From the NCBI GenBank assembly GCA_001784175.1, contig MFPR01000007.1, positions 1 to 8,714 of the forward strand: a stretch of 8,714 nt of DNA, written 5' to 3'. The position numbers and the translations under genes were made by a program. Positions 5,899 through 8,714 of the stretch are shown here, piece by piece (position 1 is the stretch's first letter; every line of letters starts with the position of its first letter). The notes under the pieces are model-generated. The model did not search any database. It saw nothing but the letters and a program-made list of their open reading frames with translations, and was not told where the DNA came from. Origin of the DNA: Candidatus Lindowbacteria bacterium RIFCSPLOWO2_12_FULL_62_27 (GTDB lineage: Bacteria > Lindowbacteria > 2-12-FULL-62-27).

Positions 5899-5933
5899 TG
5901 CGGGTCACGATCGGCTCCATCTCCTCCAGATAC
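5899..5933 (-). repeat. 35-bp echo of the adenylate cyclase gene
   Basis: This matches 3552-3586, inside the cyclase catalytic domain, at 34 of 35 bases in the same orientation. On the minus strand it reads YLEEMEPIVTR, against YLEEMAPIVTR in the cyclase. The flanks do not continue the cyclase. It sits just after the XRE gene. It may be a relic of a second cyclase gene or a short templated insertion. It is too short to be functional as protein. Confidence 0.75.
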
Positions 5934-5988
5934 TAATCAGTTCATCTTCGCTGCATATTTTTTATTCAACAATTCAACGCCTGGCGCC

Positions 5989-6069
5989 ATGACCCATGAA
6001 GACCTGAATCAAAACTGGACTTTGTATCGAGAGCGTTTTTTAATGGAGGTGGCAAGGCATGCCGAATAA
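5989..6069 (+). CDS. Possible 26-residue leader ORF overlapping the DUF5647 gene
   Basis: ATG at 5989 opens MTHEDLNQNWTLYRERFLME and ends after VARHAE at a TAA (6067-6069), overlapping the next ATG (6059) in another frame. The peptide is charged and probably helical, with no membrane segment. Its last codons span the GGAGG (6045-6049) that serves DUF5647, so its translation could expose or couple that site. It has no clear ribosome site of its own. It could be a true small upstream partner, a truncated gene end or chance, and I cannot decide from sequence. Confidence 0.35.
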   Translation: MTHEDLNQNWTLYRERFLMEVARHAE

Positions 6070-6367
6070 AACGAAGACGGCATCGGGCGGCAAGGAGGGA
6101 GCGTTGTGGGAATTGCAGCGCGTCCTTTCCACGGAATTCAGCAAATATGTTCTGGCTCATCCGGAATTGGATGTACAAATACCGGACGGCGCGCAAATCG
6201 TATTTCATATGGAAGATAATCCGGAATTCAACAGGTGGGCCCGGAAAGTTGCCCATTCACAGATGGCGAAAAATCAGCCCATGATCGTGATAAAAGTAGC
6301 CGGGCTTTCTCCCGTACCTCCCTCGCGGTTGATCAACCCGCAGGTTGACTTAAGTCCCGCGACTTGA
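6059..6367 (+). CDS. DUF5647 family protein
   Basis: The 102-residue protein carries a central block LSTEFSKYVLAHPELDVQIP, then DGAQIVFHMEDNPEFNRWAR, then QPMIVIKVAGLSPVPPSRL. This agrees with the small DUF5647 family as I remember it: an N-terminal helix containing E-F-x-K/R-Y-V-x-x-H-P, a beta-hairpin and a second helix. Its function is unknown; relatives often sit in toxin-antitoxin-like or accessory contexts. GGAGG at 6045-6049 is 9 nt upstream of the ATG, which makes the start firm. The protein is soluble with no signal peptide. The gene is more AT-rich than the nearby XRE and cyclase genes. It is followed within 50 nt by the 53-bp repeat (6417-6469), so it belongs to the cassette-like part of the window. 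Confidence 0.72.
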   Translation: MPNKTKTASGGKEGALWELQRVLSTEFSKYVLAHPELDVQIPDGAQIVFHMEDNPEFNRWARKVAHSQMAKNQPMIVIKVAGLSPVPPSRLINPQVDLSPAT

Positions 6368-6416
6368 AAAATTATCTGTTCATGGGTGGGTCTTGAAGCC
6401 GCTCTTTCCGCGTCGA

Positions 6417-6469
6417 ATTCCCTAGAACATGTTTCTGTTGCGAAACAACTTAACAACTTACGGTCTGGC
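6417..6469. repeat. 53-bp direct repeat, copy 1
   Basis: This is identical to 8556-8608 at 50 of 53 positions and in the same orientation. It holds two tandem AACAACTT units and an AACATGTT palindrome. The right boundary, GGTCTGGC, abuts an S74-protein scrap. In copy 2 the same boundary abuts a truncated transposase. This suggests the end of a mobile element or of a cassette. Confidence 0.75.
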
Positions 6470-6523
6470 CCCTGAAGCCCAGTTTCCCCCCCGGAGCCGT
6501 GCTCCCGATGCCGACGTTGCCGG
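6470..6523 (-). pseudogene. Isolated S74/tail-fibre repeat fragment
   Basis: On the minus strand this reads GNVGIGSTAPGGKLGF and is then cut by the 53-bp repeat. Bases 6480-6518 match 7832-7870 of the larger S74 remnant at 36 of 39 positions. It is a single repeat motif with no start or chaperone domain and cannot be a gene. Confidence 0.72.
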
Positions 6524-6581
6524 CTTTCTTTAGCAGACCCGGAGGGTGGATAAGGAAGACGATCTGGAGCGTTGTTTGGGA

Positions 6582-6683
6582 TTAGTTTTTCGGCGGATCG
6601 GAAAGATACATCACAACGCCGAATAACCCAAATGCGCCGGCGCCAAGATACAGAGCCAACAGAACCACTGATGTCGCATCCAT
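6582..6683 (-). CDS. 33-residue single-pass membrane miniprotein
   Basis: ATG at 6683 opens MDATSVVLLALYLGAGAFGL and the protein ends VMYLSDPPKN before TAA (6582-6584). Residues about 5-27 form one uninterrupted hydrophobic, Gly/Ala-containing segment, followed by a short polar tail. The ATG is 2 nt after the stop of the 84-residue membrane-protein gene, so the two are almost certainly co-translated. GGGGGTAAAG at the end of that gene may act as a ribosome site. I do not recognise a family. Its shape recalls small accessory subunits of membrane complexes or hydrophobic toxin-like peptides. The tight coupling and clean hydrophobic profile argue against a chance ORF. Confidence 0.55.
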   Translation of the reverse strand: MDATSVVLLALYLGAGAFGLFGVVMYLSDPPKN

Positions 6684-6685
6684 GA

Positions 6686-6940
6686 TTAAACTTTACCCCC
6701 GTTTAATTTCTTTGTCAACCAGACGGCCGCAACCATAAGCGCCAATCCAAGCGCGACACCTGCCAAGTCGAAAGATATTCTGGCTTGGTCCTTTACAAGG
6801 ATTGCATCCGCGACGCCGCCCGTCAGAGCGGCCAGTCCCAAGGTATTGATGTTTTCAATGGTACGCTCCCATTGTCTCGTCGTCAGTCTCATCGCCTCTA
6901 TATATTTCGGCAGGTCGTCGATTTGGCGTGAATCCTCCAA
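6686..6940 (-). CDS. Small two-TM membrane protein of unknown function
   Basis: The frame encodes up to 84 residues. It has an N-terminal soluble helix (about 1-35, with LPKYIEAMRLTTRQWERTIE) and two membrane segments at about 30-50 (INTLGLAALTGGVADAIL) and 58-77 (FDLAGVALGLALMVAAVWL). A basic tail, TKKLNGGKV, suggests an N-in/C-in hairpin. The longest start is TTG (6940) without a ribosome site. ATG at Met17 (6892), after ATAGAGGCG, is an alternative. I recognise no family with confidence. It forms an apparent operon with the 33-residue membrane protein 2 nt downstream and is enclosed by S74-protein debris. A holin-like or complex-subunit role can be imagined but is not shown. Confidence 0.6.
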   Translation of the reverse strand: MEDSRQIDDLPKYIEAMRLTTRQWERTIENINTLGLAALTGGVADAILVKDQARISFDLAGVALGLALMVAAVWLTKKLNGGKV

Positions 6941-7055
6941 CGCCGCAGGCCGCCACTCAGTTGCGCCGTGACCTCCGCAAGTTCCGACGAGAGGGGACGT
7001 ATCGATGAATCACTCTTTCCTCTGCGTCCTCCGCGGTGAAAAATGTTTGTCTCGA

Positions 7056-7891
7056 TTATCTCGCGCCTTCTATCGCCCCCACTTTCTTCGTGAGTGCGTC
7101 GATCTGCGCCTGTTGTTCCTGAACCACCGTTTGCAATTTGTCGTTTGCCGCCTTCTGCTCCTTGACGGCGTTCAGCATAGCCCAGATGATGGGATCGTTG
7201 TCGAGCATCAGGTAGCCCTTGTTGCTGGACGAGATCGCGGCGGGAATCGCCTCCTGGACCTCCTGGGCCACAAGGCCGATATGTTCGGCGCGGTCGCGGA
7301 TGCCGGCGCCGTTTTCCTTTTTGTACCGGTATCGCACGGGATTCAGTTTCATGACCGCGTCCGTCCCGGGCGTATAAGCGCCTTCCACGTCCTTGAGCCG
7401 CCCGTCCGAAAACGTCGCCCACGATCCGCCGCCGACCTTGGACGCGCCGCCGTTGACCGTCAAGGTCGTATCCGGCGACACCGTGCCGATTCCGACGTTG
7501 CCGGAAGCCAAGATATTAACGCCATTATTCTCGTTGGGAACACCGGTGCCTGTCCCGACGACTAAGATAAGCCTGGTGTCGTTGAAGCGGATGTCAGCAC
7601 GGTTGGAGGCGGAGCCGAATCCGCCGCCAAAGATGAACCCGGAGTTGCCGTGGGGTTCGTAATCCGGATGTCCCCGCCCGTCCCACCGGTGGCGAAGTCG
7701 GCAGAACCGTTCACTGATAGGAGACTCGCGGGCGAGTCTGTCCCGACTCCGACCTTGCCGCTCTTTAATACAACCAATCGCGTATCTCCCACCGCAAGCG
7801 AATCCGAAACCAGGACACTGCCTACGACATCCAGTTTCCCCCCCGGCGCCGTGGTCCCGATGCCGAAGTTCCCCGAGAGGGCTAAGGCCAA
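7056..7891 (-). pseudogene. S74 endosialidase-chaperone (tail-fibre-like) protein, 5'-truncated and frameshifted
   Basis: Two minus-strand frames join into one protein of about 278 residues. It has three repeats (GNFGIGTTAPGGKLDV, GKVGVGTDSPASLLSVNG, GNVGIGTVSPDTTLTVNG). The S74 intramolecular chaperone domain follows with SDGRLKD (Ser/Lys self-cleavage site), LNPVRYRYKKE, HIGLVAQEVQEAIPA and GYLMLDNDPIIWAMLNAVKE. A C-terminal coiled coil follows (KLQTVVQEQQAQIDALTKKV). The frame changes at a GGGG run (7652-7655 on plus); one extra G would give ITNPHGNSGFIFGGGFG continuously. An in-frame TAA lies 5 codons before 7891 and there is no ATG or ribosome site, so the N-terminus is gone. S74 domains trimerise and release tail-fibre-like or surface beta-helical proteins. 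The 3' TAG of the DUF5615 gene overlaps its truncated 5' end. Confidence 0.82.
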
Positions 7892-8217
7892 TCGTCTCCG
7901 GTCTTATACCGGGAGAAATCCGAATCGATAAAAGTTTCCATGAACTTGGGTACGAAAATATCGGCCGTGTCTTGCTGGAGAGCCACGCGCAGAACCTTGA
8001 CGGCCGTGGAAGATGACAATTTCATTAGCCGCACAGAACGCGCAAAGCCGGCGTCTTTGGTGAAGAAAATATCGTAGGCGTGGGCTACTTCCCGATAGAG
8101 CGTCCCGTTTTTTGTGCCCTTTAAACGAAGCCGGTTGATGGATGTTGCCTCGTGTCCCGCCCGACGCAATTCGGGAACGAGAGACTCGGGAAGGTTTTCG
8201 TCGAGAAGAATTTTCAC
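7882..8217 (-). CDS. DUF5615 PIN-like protein, putative toxin
   Basis: The 111-residue protein begins MKILLDENLPESLVPELRRA and has IFFTKDAGFA at about 50-59, the two acidic motifs of the DUF5615 PIN-like fold. Members resemble VapC-type RNases and are paired with DUF433 antitoxins. Asp6 and Glu7 and the Asp of TKDAGF (55) are kept. The middle acidic position usual in this family (a G-x-x-D-type motif) appears as K-N-G (36-38), so activity may be altered. GTG at 8217 overlaps the TGA of the DUF433 gene in a GTGA junction, so it is translationally coupled as the second gene. Its 3' end (TAG at 7882-7884) runs into the truncated S74 gene, possibly marking the insertion boundary. Confidence 0.85.
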   Translation of the reverse strand: MKILLDENLPESLVPELRRAGHEATSINRLRLKGTKNGTLYREVAHAYDIFFTKDAGFARSVRLMKLSSSTAVKVLRVALQQDTADIFVPKFMETFIDSDFSRYKTGDDWP

Positions 8218-8429
8218 ACGGAAGCCAGAGCGCGGGAACCTGCCAGCTCACGCAGAACGCCGCGAATCGACTTTGCGGTCAGGCTCGGATACTCCTTCGT
8301 GATTTTCTCGATTGACATCCCGCAGGCGATCAACTCCAGGAGAAGCGAAATCGAGATGCGCGTGTCCCTGACCCTCGGCTCCCCGCCCAAATGATCCTTG
8401 TCCGACACGATCCATTTGGCTTTTCTCAT
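8214..8429 (-). CDS. DUF433 domain protein, putative antitoxin
   Basis: The 71-residue product has the DUF433 signature: HLGGEPRVRDTRISISLLLE, then LIACGMSIEKITKEYPSLTA and IRGVLREL. In the family this is a winged-helix-like DNA-binding domain that acts as the antitoxin and autorepressor of DUF5615 PIN-like toxins. Antitoxin-first order and the 4-nt overlap with the toxin gene fit a type II module. The ATG at 8429 has only a weak GGGAT upstream. A promoter at 8436-8464 would leave almost no leader. The C-terminus (SRALASV) is shorter than in some relatives, but the core is complete. Confidence 0.85.
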   Translation of the reverse strand: MRKAKWIVSDKDHLGGEPRVRDTRISISLLLELIACGMSIEKITKEYPSLTAKSIRGVLRELAGSRALASV

Positions 8430-8435
8430 ATCCCA

Positions 8436-8464
8436 AGACTACCCCATAGCCTCCCGCCAGTCAA
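8436..8464 (-). promoter_or_regulatory. Promoter candidate for the DUF433/DUF5615 pair
   Basis: On the minus strand TTGACT (8464-8459) and TAGTCT (8441-8436) are 17 bp apart. The implied transcription start would be at or next to the ATG at 8429, so the antitoxin mRNA would be nearly leaderless, like the DUF4160 gene. The -10 match is weak. Confidence 0.35.
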
Positions 8465-8555
8465 ACGACAGCGGCCCGCCACTGAATTCTGAACCGAAAC
8501 CGGAAAGGTTCAATTTTTTTTCAACACATGAAATATCCGGGCTATATGCAATGTT

Positions 8556-8608
8556 ATTCCTTAGAACATGTTTTTGTTGCGGAACAACTTAACAACTTAC
8601 GGTCTGGC
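8556..8608. repeat. 53-bp direct repeat, copy 2
   Basis: This is the second copy of the element at 6417-6469 (3 differences). Its GGTCTGGC end coincides with the point where the transposase fragment stops matching its family, and supplies that fragment's stop codon. The sequence to its left (about 8508-8555) is AT-rich with a T8 run and shows no gene. Confidence 0.75.
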
Positions 8609-8714
8609 GCCGGAAATCCCCGAGGCCGTCCAGCGTTGCCGCTGATCGCTGTTCTTCCAGCTTGCCACGCGGCCAGTGTATTGTCCGATCTGGCTGTTGA
8701 GCGACTCGATGCAG
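8597..8714 (-). pseudogene. IS256/Mutator-type transposase, C-terminal fragment (runs off right edge)
   Basis: The minus-strand frame entering from the right edge reads CIESLNSQIGQYTGRVASWK then NSDQRQRWTAS. The IESLN followed by a W-(K/x)-(N/S)-S-(D/E)-Q-(R/x)-x-RW block is characteristic of the C-terminal part of IS256-family transposases, where the glutamate of IES belongs to the catalytic triad. Relatives continue for about 20 residues with an L-x-x-IE-x-R-x-(R/K) tail. Here the sequence becomes GISGARP and stops in the 53-bp repeat. The transposase has therefore lost its C-terminal end and the element its terminal inverted repeat at this side. The rest lies outside the window. Confidence 0.65.

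Noticed and set aside
1228-6390. Shared TTCATGGGTGG near 1229 and 6380
   Set aside because: About 11 bases only, one copy inside the DUF4160 coding region. Flanks differ, so it is probably chance.

Overview
This is a bacterial window without rRNA, tRNA or CRISPR. It has two kinds of sequence. The backbone is very GC-rich with Gram-negative-style exported proteins: a signal-peptide beta-propeller-like protein, a lipoprotein and a two-TM adenylate cyclase. Between and around it lie smaller, often more AT-rich gene cassettes, truncated genes and short duplicated segments. The remnants of S74 (endosialidase-chaperone) repeat proteins, the stand-alone DUF toxin/antitoxin-like genes and a class III cyclase suggest an uncultured environmental bacterium of the PVC, deltaproteobacterial or candidate-phylum type. 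I cannot name the lineage from sequence alone.

Layout. 1-461 (minus): N-terminus of an exported kelch-like repeat protein, cut by the left edge, with a palindrome-rich upstream element at 520-601. 625-719: remnant of an S74-protein repeat, also present at 1797-1945. 733-1095 (minus): small clan AA aspartic protease. 1210-1712 (plus): overlapping DUF4160/DUF2442 pair, toxin-antitoxin-like. 1725-1945: S74 debris. 2010-2221 (minus): frameshifted addiction-module antitoxin without a toxin. 2361-2981 (minus): GyrI-like effector-binding protein lacking its AraC DNA-binding domain.

3118-5315 (minus) is the most coherent functional unit. A PhnD-like substrate-binding lipoprotein is translationally coupled (ATGA overlap) to a membrane-bound HAMP adenylate cyclase. 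A divergent XRE regulator follows at 5478-5864. The shared intergenic region carries an element about 82% identical to the one upstream of the first gene, so the two loci may be co-regulated.

5865-8714 is a mosaic: a 35-bp echo of the cyclase gene, a DUF5647 gene with a possible 26-codon leader ORF, and two copies of a 53-bp direct repeat (6417-6469 and 8556-8608). Between those copies lie an S74 scrap, two adjacent small membrane-protein genes, a decayed S74 C-terminal protein and a DUF433/DUF5615 toxin-antitoxin-like pair. The second repeat copy borders a truncated IS256-type transposase that runs off the right edge. I infer repeated recombination and insertion in and around S74 repeat genes, which left small selfish modules behind.
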